NCBI RefSeq assembly: GCF_000024845.1 | Contig: NC_013501.1 | Location: 1,182,001 to 1,246,000 of the forward strand | DNA length: 64,000 nucleotides | Origin: Rhodothermus marinus DSM 4252 | GTDB lineage: Bacteria > Bacteroidota > Rhodothermia > Rhodothermales > Rhodothermaceae | Reading direction: 5' to 3' | Shown here: one piece after another, positions 45,151 through 54,045 of the stretch | How positions within the stretch are numbered: position 1 is the stretch's first letter | Layout: every line of letters begins with the position of its first letter | Notes under the pieces: model-generated | The model's input: only the letters and a program-made list of their open reading frames with translations | Told to the model about the DNA's origin: nothing | Databases searched by the model: none | Program-made: the position numbers and the translations under genes

Positions 45151-48126
45151 ATGTGGGACATGAAGCGGTTTTGTCTGGTGGTGCTCGGGCTGCTGTGGCT
45201 CGGCACAGCTTCGGAGGTGCTGGGGCAACGGACGGGACGCATTACCGGCGTGGTTGTCGATGCCAGTAACGGCATGCCGTTGCCCGGCGCCAATGTGCTG
45301 GTGGCAGGCACGACGGTCGGGGCCGCCACCGACCTGGAAGGGAAGTTTATCATCCTGAATGCGCCGGCCGGTCCTCAAACGCTGGTGATTTCCTACATCG
45401 GATACCAGCGAAAAGAGGTGCCGGTGGAAGTGGTGCCGGGAGGCGAGGTCAGTGTGGAGGTAGCGCTTCAATGGGCCGGTATCGAAACCGGAGAGGTTGT
45501 GATCACCGCGCAGGCGGCCGGCCAGCTTCAGGCGATCAACGAGCAGCTCACGGCACGCAAGATCGTCAATGTCGTATCAGCCGAACGCATCCGTGAGCTG
45601 CCGGACGAAAGCGCGGCCGCCGCGGTCAGCCGCCTGCCCGGTATCTCCATCCAGAACGGCGATCAGATCGTCATTCGAGGCGTCGAGGCCAAGTACAACA
45701 CCGTCACCGTCAACGGCATCCAGTTGCCGTCCACCACGCTCAACCGGACCACCGGGCTGGGATTCATTTCGGCCAACATGCTCTCCAGCATTGAGGTGGC
45801 CAAGACGGTGACGCCCGATATGGACGCCAACACCATCGGGGGTAACGTCAACCTGCGCCTCCGTGAGGCGCCGGAAGGGCTGCACTATGACGCGCTGGTC
45901 TTCGGCGACTACAACACGCAGGACCATACGGCCGACAACTACCGGGCCTGGGCGAGCGTCAGCAATCGGTTCTGGAACAACCGTCTGGGTGTGTTTCTGC
46001 AGGCAAACGCCCGCCGTTTCAACGGCGGGGGAGACATTGCTTCGGCTACCTGGGCCGAGTTGCCCCAGGCCGACCCGGTGGCCGGTAGACGCCCCTACGG
46101 ACTGAACCAGTACGACCTGGAAGATCAGGTCAACATCGACAATGAGTACGGCGCCAGCATGCTCGTGGATTACCGGCTGCCGAATCGCGGCAAGCTCATC
46201 CTGCAGAATACCTACTCGGCCGAAGAGTTCGACAACGTCAGCTTCATCGACCGACTGTACCTGACTACCGGCGAGCGGCGGTTCCGGATCAATCGGGTGA
46301 TCGGCAGCCGCTATCTCCTGGTGAATGCCCTGCAGGGTGAACACTGGCTCGGGGATGTGGCCAAAGTGGACTGGGCCCTTTCCCATGCAAAAAGTCGGCG
46401 CAAGGACGATCTGGGGTATGAGACGGAGTTTGCCGGCACGAACTACTTCCAAGGACAGCCGCTGACGTACTGGACCTCGGAAGACCAGGTCTTCGATATC
46501 GAACTGCAACCAGGGGTCCCGGGAGCGGTGGGCGACGGCCGCACCTTCTACGAAGATTTCGGAGAGCGGCGGTTGGTCGGGGCCTTTAACATCCGCGTGC
46601 CCATTACGGTAGGCCCCATTTCGGGTGCGCTGCAGGGCGGCGGCAAATATACCCAGCTAAACCGCGATCGGGACCTGCTCCAGTACTATCGCCGGCTGGG
46701 CGACGGGGGCGGACAGAACGTCGGCGCCAAAGACTTTCTGGCGAGCATTGGAGCGGATCCGGAGGCCGCCCTCAACCTTCGCTACTTCATCGACAGCAGT
46801 TATGTCGACGAGCGGGGACAGTATTACCTGGAGGGGCGCTGGCCTTACAGTGGCGCGCTGCGGGTAGATTATCTGGACACGTACTTCCGTCTGGCACAGC
46901 AGGGATGGGCCACGCCGGCCCTGGCGCAGTCGAATCGGTATGACTACGAGGCGGAAGAGCGGGTCTCGGCCGGCTACATCATGGCCGATCTGGACATCGG
47001 GCGGCACCTGTCGGTGATCGGTGGGGTGCGCTACGAGAAGTTTAGCTTCACGAATCGGGCGCCGTTCGTCAATCAGGTGCTTTACGACGGATCCGGTGAC
47101 GTTCGGGATACCCTGGAGGTTTCGCGCTCGCATCCCCAGTGGTTCCCGAACATTCAGCTGCGCATCAGCCCGATCGAATGGCTCAACATCCGGCTGGCCT
47201 ATACGAAGACGACCTCTCGCCCGGACTATCAGTACCTGCTGCCCAGCACCTGGGTCGACTCGGGTGAGCGCGGGGAGGCCGGCAACCCCAACCTGAAGCC
47301 GACGCTGGCCGACAACTACGACGCGTACATTTCGGTGCACCACGACCGAATCGGGCTCTTTACGGTGGGCATTTTCCGGAAGGTGCTCTCCAACGTGGTG
47401 CGTCCGATTTCCATCCAGCGGCGCACGCTCGACCAGTTCGAGGGCACGTTCTGGGCGCCGGAGGCGGCCGGTTATCCGGAGTGCGACGACGGACGGAAAC
47501 ACATCTACTGCCCCGACGGCCCCCTGGTGCCGGATATCAACCCCGTCGGTCTGATCACTACCTATGTCAACAATCCCTACAAAGGGTATATCAACGGCTT
47601 TGAAATCGACTGGCAGACCAACTTCTGGTATCTGCCGCGGCCCTTCAACAGCCTGGTGCTCAACTTCAACTACACGCGCCTGCGCTCCAAGATGGACTAC
47701 CAGTCCATCTTCCTGGTGCGGACCAGTCCCTTTAGCCCGCCTACCCAGGTAGATACGGTGCGAACGGGGCGACTCTATCAGCAGCCGGACGATATCCTGA
47801 ACATCACGATCGGCGTGGATATCGGAGGCTTTTCGGGTCGCCTGTCCTTCCGCTATCAGGGAGAAGTGCTGGCCAACCTGGACCAGCGCGATCCGGCCAA
47901 CGACGCTTTCACACGGGCGATTTATGGCTGGGATTTCTCCCTGCGGCAGCGGCTTCCGATCAAAGGACTGTCGCTCTTCTTCAACGGCATCAACATCACG
48001 CATGCCGGTAGCTTCGATTATCGGCGGCTGGTCGTCGGACCCAATGCCACCGGGGTCAGCGAGGCCATCACGCGCATGGCCTACTACCCGCGGCGGTTCC
48101 AGCTGGGTATCCGTTACGGGATGTAA
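45151..48126 (+). CDS. TonB-dependent outer-membrane receptor
   Basis: 991 residues: signal peptide, an N-terminal carboxypeptidase-D regulatory-like domain (GRITGVVVDASNGMPLPGANVLVAGT), a plug domain (RELPDESAAAAVSRLPGISIQNGDQIVIRGVE), and a 22-strand barrel ending in LGIRYGM with the terminal aromatic replaced. The type resembles sugar TonB receptors of the Caulobacter kind, not SusC, and no SusD gene follows it. It takes up oligosaccharides across the outer membrane (inference). Start: ATG 45151 or 45160. Encoded just after xyn10A. Confidence 0.9.
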   Translation: MWDMKRFCLVVLGLLWLGTASEVLGQRTGRITGVVVDASNGMPLPGANVLVAGTTVGAATDLEGKFIILNAPAGPQTLVISYIGYQRKEVPVEVVPGGEVSVEVALQWAGIETGEVVITAQAAGQLQAINEQLTARKIVNVVSAERIRELPDESAAAAVSRLPGISIQNGDQIVIRGVEAKYNTVTVNGIQLPSTTLNRTTGLGFISANMLSSIEVAKTVTPDMDANTIGGNVNLRLREAPEGLHYDALVFGDYNTQDHTADNYRAWASVSNRFWNNRLGVFLQANARRFNGGGDIASATWAELPQADPVAGRRPYGLNQYDLEDQVNIDNEYGASMLVDYRLPNRGKLILQNTYSAEEFDNVSFIDRLYLTTGERRFRINRVIGSRYLLVNALQGEHWLGDVAKVDWALSHAKSRRKDDLGYETEFAGTNYFQGQPLTYWTSEDQVFDIELQPGVPGAVGDGRTFYEDFGERRLVGAFNIRVPITVGPISGALQGGGKYTQLNRDRDLLQYYRRLGDGGGQNVGAKDFLASIGADPEAALNLRYFIDSSYVDERGQYYLEGRWPYSGALRVDYLDTYFRLAQQGWATPALAQSNRYDYEAEERVSAGYIMADLDIGRHLSVIGGVRYEKFSFTNRAPFVNQVLYDGSGDVRDTLEVSRSHPQWFPNIQLRISPIEWLNIRLAYTKTTSRPDYQYLLPSTWVDSGERGEAGNPNLKPTLADNYDAYISVHHDRIGLFTVGIFRKVLSNVVRPISIQRRTLDQFEGTFWAPEAAGYPECDDGRKHIYCPDGPLVPDINPVGLITTYVNNPYKGYINGFEIDWQTNFWYLPRPFNSLVLNFNYTRLRSKMDYQSIFLVRTSPFSPPTQVDTVRTGRLYQQPDDILNITIGVDIGGFSGRLSFRYQGEVLANLDQRDPANDAFTRAIYGWDFSLRQRLPIKGLSLFFNGINITHAGSFDYRRLVVGPNATGVSEAITRMAYYPRRFQLGIRYGM

Positions 48127-48144
48127 CCCTCAAAATCAAAAAAT

Positions 48145-48154
48145 AGGAGGTGAT
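48145..48154 (+). promoter_or_regulatory. Very strong ribosome binding site
   Basis: AGGAGGTGAT is complementary over its whole length to the 16S rRNA 3' end and lies four bases before ATG 48159 (SD core eight bases before), which decides that start. Confidence 0.8.
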
Positions 48155-48158
48155 CGCT

Positions 48159-50165
48159 ATGAAACGACTGCTAATCCTGCTGTGCGCGCTCGTCCTGGGG
48201 GCCTCCGCCGGATGGGCACAGAATCCCCTGCAGGACTATGTCCTGGAGGTGCGCGGCGATACGCTGGTGATCGCGGACTTCTTCGATGCCGGCGGGGTAG
48301 CCAGCACGCTGGGGGCCGTCATTCAGGCGGAGACCGACGCCGGTAATGTGCCGGAAGGACGTGTGTACATGCTGCATGCCGGTACGAATGGTACGCTTGA
48401 GTCCGGAAACCAGGCGCTGTATCTGTTCGACGCAGCCATTCCGGAACAGGGCCGTCCGCTCGTGATCGTAGGTGAGCGGTGTGGTGGAAAAGATGCGACG
48501 GTCGTAAGTTTTGGCGTAACCGACGAGGCGCCTAACTGTCGGCCGCCCACCATTGCCGGTTTTCAGGATCAGTCGAATAATCCGGTCTATGCCGTCATTC
48601 GTATCGACAATGACCTGACGCTGAAGAATCTCTACTTCACCAGCGCCCATTCCCAGGGTCAGGCCAACTGGTCTATGGTCGAGGTCAACGGCGACAACAT
48701 TACGGTCGTCTTCGACAACGTCATCGGCGAGCATAACCGGTGGACGTGGATCAATGCCAACGGTAATCCCGGACTGTCGCTCTACGTCTACGACAGCTAC
48801 TTCCTGAACGCGACCGATCAGCCTTCTCGGCGCAATGGCGGAGTTTACGACGCCGTGGACGTCCCGACCGAACTGGTCTGGGTCGAGAACTCCACGCACC
48901 TGCAGAACCAGGGCATGCAGTACAAATTCCGTAACTTCGCGCCGAGCAAAGTGGTGTTCAACCACAACACGTTCGTCAACTGCGCGGGGCAACTCTTTCT
49001 CGGGTTTGGTTATCTGACCCACATGGTGGTGACGAACAACCTGTTCGTCAACAGCAACTACCAGCCTTACTATCCGGGGCTGGATTATTCGGAAATGTAC
49101 TCGCTCGACCCGAACGATCCCAATACCGATCTGAGTGCTTTCCAGCCCCATGGGATCATCAACCTGAATTACCTGCCAAAAGACGAAAATGGCAATTCTT
49201 ATGCTATTACGGCATCAGCCTGGCCGGGCACGCAGCCGTTCAACGAAGCCGATCGGAAGATCCTGGTGGATCTGAACGGCGTGTACTGGGATCCGATGCT
49301 GAAGACCATCGCCGATGCGCTCAACCAGAATGGTGTGGAAGGCGATGTGTGCGAGGCCGATGGCTGCGTGACGGGGCGGTCTGATCTGAACTGGACTTCA
49401 CAGGCCATTCTGGCCAACGAGCGTACGCTGGCGATGTTCGCCGACGACGCGCAGTTCCCCTATCTGGTCTGGGGGACGTGGTATGAGGCGGGCGATCCGC
49501 AGTTCATCAAGGGACCGGAGCAGGTGCGGCCCAACGTGGTGCAGGAACTGTATAACTGGGGCTACAACTCGGCCAGCAGTGGCGTAACGGCCGAGCAGTT
49601 GCTACCGAAGATTCGGATGGAGGGCAACGAGGCCGGTAACGAGATTCCTGACGAAGACCCGGCCAACTGGATCAACTACGACTGGCCGCTGGCCGTGAAC
49701 CTGGCCTACACCAACGAAACGTATCTGAACGGCGGCTACAATGGCTTCCCGCTGGGCGACCTGAACTGGTTCCCGGAGCAGAAGAAAGCCTGGCTGGCCC
49801 AGCGCGATGCCGAATATGCGGCCATCGAAGCGGCCCTCAACGCGGGCGTTCCGCTCGCCGTGAAGAAGGTGGCGGCCGAGATTCCGGACAACCTCTACCT
49901 GGAGCAGAACTATCCCAACCCGTTCAAGCGGACTACCACGATCCGGTTTGCGCTGGATGCGCCCGACAACGTGGAACTCGTGGTCTACGACCTGTTGGGC
50001 CGTCGGGTGGCCACGTTGCTCAAGGAGCAGCTCTCGGCCGGCGTCTACGAAGTCACCTGGGATGCGCGTGATGAGGGCGGCCGGCTGGTGAGCAGCGGTG
50101 TTTACTTCTACACGCTGAAAGTCGGATCGCATACCGAAACGCGGCAGATGGTGCTGCAGCGGTAA
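48159..50165 (+). CDS. Secreted beta-helix (pectate-lyase-like) protein with sorting domain
   Basis: 668 residues with a signal peptide (LLILLCALVLGASAGWAQ). The middle has repeated short strands ending in Asn (VFDNVIGEHNRWTW, YDSYFLNATDQPSRRNGG, VFNHNTFVNCAGQLFLGFG, VTNNLFVNSNYQ), typical of right-handed parallel beta-helices. Last 80 residues are a T9SS-like sorting domain (LEQNYPNPFKRTTTIRFAL, GVYFYTLKVG). Its perfect SD suggests high expression. I see no lyase or hydrolase catalytic set, so it may be a binding or enzymatic protein of unknown specificity paired with the TonB receptor upstream. Confidence 0.82.
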   Translation: MKRLLILLCALVLGASAGWAQNPLQDYVLEVRGDTLVIADFFDAGGVASTLGAVIQAETDAGNVPEGRVYMLHAGTNGTLESGNQALYLFDAAIPEQGRPLVIVGERCGGKDATVVSFGVTDEAPNCRPPTIAGFQDQSNNPVYAVIRIDNDLTLKNLYFTSAHSQGQANWSMVEVNGDNITVVFDNVIGEHNRWTWINANGNPGLSLYVYDSYFLNATDQPSRRNGGVYDAVDVPTELVWVENSTHLQNQGMQYKFRNFAPSKVVFNHNTFVNCAGQLFLGFGYLTHMVVTNNLFVNSNYQPYYPGLDYSEMYSLDPNDPNTDLSAFQPHGIINLNYLPKDENGNSYAITASAWPGTQPFNEADRKILVDLNGVYWDPMLKTIADALNQNGVEGDVCEADGCVTGRSDLNWTSQAILANERTLAMFADDAQFPYLVWGTWYEAGDPQFIKGPEQVRPNVVQELYNWGYNSASSGVTAEQLLPKIRMEGNEAGNEIPDEDPANWINYDWPLAVNLAYTNETYLNGGYNGFPLGDLNWFPEQKKAWLAQRDAEYAAIEAALNAGVPLAVKKVAAEIPDNLYLEQNYPNPFKRTTTIRFALDAPDNVELVVYDLLGRRVATLLKEQLSAGVYEVTWDARDEGGRLVSSGVYFYTLKVGSHTETRQMVLQR

Positions 50166-50195
50166 GCAGACCTGTTGCCAGCGTTGTTGCAGGAA

Positions 50196-50233
50196 CCGGG
50201 GCCGTGGTCACCAGGGCCACGGCCCCGGCTTTT
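50196..50233 (+). terminator. Intrinsic terminator after the beta-helix gene
   Basis: CCGGGGCCGTGG (50196-50207) pairs perfectly with CCACGGCCCCGG (50217-50228), 12 bp, then CTTTTG. Confidence 0.85.
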
Positions 50234-50265
50234 GACTACCGAGTACAATCAAGCGATGGAGTGCG

Positions 50266-52041
50266 ATGATGCGGGTAGTTCGCCAGCTCTCTCAGCGTCT
50301 CATTAGAATCGGTTGCTGGGGGTGGATACTGACGTTGTGGACCGTGACCGTGCAGGCGCAGGTCCCGGTGGTGGCTGAAGTCGGAGCGGACAGCCTCCGC
50401 ATCACCATCACCGCCTCGGATCTCAACGATTTCCTGGAAGGCCGTCCGGACTGGCTGGCCACTCTTCCCCGTGAGGAAGCCTACAAAAGGGCGCTGGACG
50501 AACTGATCACGCAGGCGCTGAAACGCATTGATCTGTTCCAATCCGGACGGGTCAACGATCCGGCGTTCCGGCAGCGGGTGGCCCGCATCGTCACGGAAGA
50601 GCTGGTCATCGCCTATGCCAGGCATCGCTACGAGGATCGCTACCTCAACGAAGAAGCAATCCGCCGCGAGCACCAGAATATGGGGCGGGTGGTCTACTAT
50701 CGGCAATTCGTTTTTCCCAAACCCGCCGACGCATCGGAAGCTGAACTGGATTCCATCCGGGCCGTGGTGGAGCGGGTCCGCGAGGCGTTAGCTTCGGGAA
50801 CGCCGTTCGACCAGGTGGCTCAGGAGGTCATTCGCGGTTCGATTCCTGGCCAGATCACCGGCTATGGCGTCGAAAGGTACCTGACCTGGAACTACGCCGT
50901 CGTCAACCCGAGGGCGAACATTCTATTTCGGCTGTCGCCGGGCGCGGTGCGGGCTTTCGAAGAACCCGGCCGCTTTACCGTGGCCCAGGTGACCCGCATC
51001 GAGAAACGGCCAGTACCGCCCCTGGAGCAGGTGCGCGAGCAAATCATCGAAGCGCTGAATCGCTGGTATGCTCCTGCGGCTACCGAGGCATTTCGGCGCG
51101 AGTGGATGGGGCTGGTGGATTCGACGACGCTTCGCTGGAACCTGTCGGCGCTGAACAAACTGGTGGCCTGGTCGAACACCCCGGGCTTTTATCAGGGCGC
51201 TTATCGGGATACCATCGCGCAGTACCTGAAGCGGCACGAGGACGCCCTCCTTGTCGGAGATGCCCGTGGAGGCATCCGCATCAGCGATCTGCCCCGCATC
51301 TTCGAAGAAGTGCTGACGCTCCAGCGCTCCAAGAACTACACGACCCGCTACATTCAGGATTTCCTGTTGGAAGCCCTCCGTACCGATCGCCTTGCCGAGC
51401 GGGCCAGAGCGCTGGGGTACATGCGGAAGGTCTGGCGACCGGACACGCCCAGTCCGTTGCTGGCCATGGAGATGGTGCGGTTTTATGACCAGCAACACAT
51501 CGAAAGCCGGCTTCCGAAGCCCACCGAAGAAGCCCTGCGCGCCTTCTATCAGGCGCATGCAGAATCGCTGTTCTATCAACTACCGCGCGTCTATACCGAA
51601 ATCATCGTGCGCCCGACGCGCGAAGCAATCGATAGCATCCGGGCAAAAATTCAGCGGGGTGTTCCTTTTGAAAAAGCGTCGCACCGTCGCCTGTTGCGCG
51701 CCTACGAACGCACCCGCGAAGGCAAGATCATCACCTGGAATAAGCGAACCGAACCGCCGTACTTCGGAGAGTTGGCCTTCAGCCTGAAGGTGGGTGAAAT
51801 TGCCGGTCCCATCGAGTACCAGGACGTCCGGGAAGGGCGGCGCTATGCGTTAATCCGGGTAACGAAACGGCTGGAAGAAAAACAACTGACCTTCGAAGAA
51901 GCACGCGATCGTGTCGAAAAGGCTTTTCTGGAGCATCATCGCGAGCGTCTGGCCCGGGAAGAGGCCGCCCGCTTACGGGAACGTTATCCGGTGCGTGTGC
52001 ACCAGGTTGTACTGCTGCAAATGCTCAACGGCATCCTGTAA
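50266..52041 (+). CDS. Periplasmic parvulin-like peptidyl-prolyl isomerase
   Basis: 591 residues, signal peptide (WGWILTLWTVTVQAQ). Two regions look like SurA/PpiC modules: residues about 145-255 (VVYYRQFVFPKPADASEAELDSI, then GTPFDQVAQE) and 440-540 (RVYTEIIVRPTREAIDSIRAKIQRGVPFEKAS and PYFGELAFSLKVGEIAGPIEY). It is probably a folding helper for exported proteins. Candidate clients are the surface proteins encoded beside it. Start ATG 50266, GGAG at 50258-50261; ATG 50269 is also possible. 22 bases before the next gene. Confidence 0.82.
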   Translation: MMRVVRQLSQRLIRIGCWGWILTLWTVTVQAQVPVVAEVGADSLRITITASDLNDFLEGRPDWLATLPREEAYKRALDELITQALKRIDLFQSGRVNDPAFRQRVARIVTEELVIAYARHRYEDRYLNEEAIRREHQNMGRVVYYRQFVFPKPADASEAELDSIRAVVERVREALASGTPFDQVAQEVIRGSIPGQITGYGVERYLTWNYAVVNPRANILFRLSPGAVRAFEEPGRFTVAQVTRIEKRPVPPLEQVREQIIEALNRWYAPAATEAFRREWMGLVDSTTLRWNLSALNKLVAWSNTPGFYQGAYRDTIAQYLKRHEDALLVGDARGGIRISDLPRIFEEVLTLQRSKNYTTRYIQDFLLEALRTDRLAERARALGYMRKVWRPDTPSPLLAMEMVRFYDQQHIESRLPKPTEEALRAFYQAHAESLFYQLPRVYTEIIVRPTREAIDSIRAKIQRGVPFEKASHRRLLRAYERTREGKIITWNKRTEPPYFGELAFSLKVGEIAGPIEYQDVREGRRYALIRVTKRLEEKQLTFEEARDRVEKAFLEHHRERLAREEAARLRERYPVRVHQVVLLQMLNGIL

Positions 52042-52063
52042 TTCAGAACCTGACGATCGACCC

Positions 52064-53770
52064 ATGTCTGTCAGCGCGCGTCTCCTGGTCGCAGGAATCC
52101 TTCTGCTTGCTTTCACTCCGGTACAGGCTCAGTTTGGACCACTCCCACCGGTGGCCGACATAGAGGGCGTGACCATTCGCGAGGTGGCGCGCTTTTCGGG
52201 AGATTATCGTCCCGTTCGCATTGCGCGCGATCCCGTAGAGGGGAAACTCTACGTCCTAGCCACCAGGGATCCGGATCGTTCCGGTCTGGCTCCCAGCGTC
52301 ATTTACCGCCTGGAACCTGACGGTGACGGGACGTTCACGCCGGTCGCATTGCTGCAGGATAGCGAGTTCGGAGCACCACGGGCGCTTGGAATGGCTTTTG
52401 GCCCGGATGGCACGCTGTACGTGGTAGGGAACGAAGATGTGGGTACCACGCATACCCGCTTTGTCATTCAGCGCGGTCGGCGCGAAGGAGAAAACTGGGT
52501 CTGGGAAAACGTAGCAACCTCCGAACCGTATCTGCTCAGTCACACCTGGTTCGATCATCGGGCCAGCGGTATCATCGTGTCGCCGGATGGCTCGACGCTG
52601 CTTGTCAATTCCGGATCGCGCACGGATCATGGGGAAATGTACGGCGGCGTGCGCGAGGAAGGACTCACGGCCTTGATCCTGAAAATCCCCGCCGATGCGA
52701 CCAATCTGGTGCTACCCAACGACCGCCAGGCACTCAAAGCCGGAGGGTATGTGTATGCCGAAGGGACGCGGAACACCTTTGATTTCGCCTATGCACCCAA
52801 CGGGGAGCTGTTCGGGCTGGACAATGCCGGCGACCGGGACGACAGCGAAGAACTGAACTGGCTTCGAGAAGGCCAGCATTACGGTTTCCCCTGGCGCATC
52901 GGGACGAGTACGACGCCGATGCAATTCGAGGGGTATGATCCAGACCAGGATCCGTTCGTGCAGCGTGACCGCAATACGAACAACCTGGCCGACACCGGAT
53001 GGTATTTCAGCAACGATCCGACCTATCCCGATCCGCCCGAAGGCGTCGTGTTCGTCGATCCGATTCCGAACGTCGGGCCCTACGCGGATCGCTACCGGGA
53101 TGAAACCACCGGCGAAGTCGTCGATGCCAGCGAGACGGGCACCACGATCGGTACGTTTACCGCGCATCGTTCACCACTCGGGCTGGTTTTCGATGCGGAT
53201 TCGCTCGTGGCTGAACCGATGCGAGGTGGGGGGTTTATGCTCAGTTTCAACAGTGCCGACGATCAGATGCTGGCGCGTATGGGCGATACGGGCGAAGATC
53301 TGGTTTTCCTGGATTTTGAGAAGGTGAACGAGCATTACACGGTGTCTGCTCATCTGGTAGCCCACGGCTTTGTACATCCTATCGACGCCGTCATGGTGGA
53401 AAACACCATCTATGTGCTCGAATATGGGAGCTGGAATGATTTCGGTGATCGGCGGGCGGTATGGGCCGTCACCCTTCCCCGTTACACGGGCACGGCGACC
53501 GCAGACGGTCCGGAGCGCGTGAAACCTGAGCTGGCCCTGTTTCCGAATCCCGCCGCCGACCATGCCCTGTTGACCTATCGGATGCCCCGGAATGGGACCG
53601 TGCAGATCACCCTGCTGGATCTACTGGGACGGGTGGTCCTTCAGCGCACGCAGACCGGCCAGGCGGGGCGGCTTCTGCTGCCTACCTGGAATCTTTCCGC
53701 GGGCGTTTATCTGCTTCGGCTCGAGAGCGGCACGTTTCGGACGTCACGGCTGCTGTACGTGGTGCACTGA
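52064..53770 (+). CDS. Secreted beta-propeller, sugar (sorbosone/glucose) dehydrogenase-like
   Basis: 568 residues: signal peptide (LLVAGILLLAFTPVQAQ), a six-bladed propeller of the PQQ sugar dehydrogenase fold (LGMAFGPDGTLYVVGNED, EGTRNTFDFAYAPNGELFGLDNAGDRDD, LNWLREGQHYGFPWRIGT), and a C-terminal sorting domain (LFPNPAADHALLTYRMP, GVYLLRL). Whether PQQ is bound is unclear. It might oxidise or bind sugars outside the cell. Start ATG 52064; follows the PPIase closely and is probably co-transcribed. Confidence 0.83.
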   Translation: MSVSARLLVAGILLLAFTPVQAQFGPLPPVADIEGVTIREVARFSGDYRPVRIARDPVEGKLYVLATRDPDRSGLAPSVIYRLEPDGDGTFTPVALLQDSEFGAPRALGMAFGPDGTLYVVGNEDVGTTHTRFVIQRGRREGENWVWENVATSEPYLLSHTWFDHRASGIIVSPDGSTLLVNSGSRTDHGEMYGGVREEGLTALILKIPADATNLVLPNDRQALKAGGYVYAEGTRNTFDFAYAPNGELFGLDNAGDRDDSEELNWLREGQHYGFPWRIGTSTTPMQFEGYDPDQDPFVQRDRNTNNLADTGWYFSNDPTYPDPPEGVVFVDPIPNVGPYADRYRDETTGEVVDASETGTTIGTFTAHRSPLGLVFDADSLVAEPMRGGGFMLSFNSADDQMLARMGDTGEDLVFLDFEKVNEHYTVSAHLVAHGFVHPIDAVMVENTIYVLEYGSWNDFGDRRAVWAVTLPRYTGTATADGPERVKPELALFPNPAADHALLTYRMPRNGTVQITLLDLLGRVVLQRTQTGQAGRLLLPTWNLSAGVYLLRLESGTFRTSRLLYVVH

Positions 53771-53825
53771 AAGGACCGGTCGCAAACCCGGGGCCCTGTC
53801 TCCCATCGGGGGCTGAACAAATGGG

Positions 53826-53854
53826 TTGACACGCCGCAGGGGGAAAAGTATCTT
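53826..53854 (+). promoter_or_regulatory. Strong sigma70-type promoter for the second GH10 gene
   Basis: TTGACA (53826-53831), 17-base spacer, TATCTT (53849-53854). A palindrome AAGCGCTT (53938-53945) about 80 bases downstream may be a regulator site. Confidence 0.72.
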
Positions 53855-53860
53855 AAAGAA

Positions 53861-53938
53861 ATGAAATTTGAATCGATTCATATCAGATGGATTTTGTCTG
53901 CAAAAAAAATCGACAGAATGGGTTTTGAAGCTGTGTGA
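53861..53938 (+). CDS. Possible 25-codon upstream open frame
   Basis: ATG at 53861, just after the predicted transcription start, with stop TGA at 53936-53938. Its stop overlaps a GTG in frame with the xylanase (GTGA). Could be a chance frame or a leader. No protein family. Confidence 0.2.
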   Translation: MKFESIHIRWILSAKKIDRMGFEAV

Positions 53939-54045
53939 AGCGCTTGAAGATGTCTGGGTCGCGGGTTGGCCGGGCAGCTGGCCGCGTTCGGTATCGAGTA
54001 CGTGCGAGGCTGACGCGCGCCTGCACAGAGAAAAAAACACCGAAT

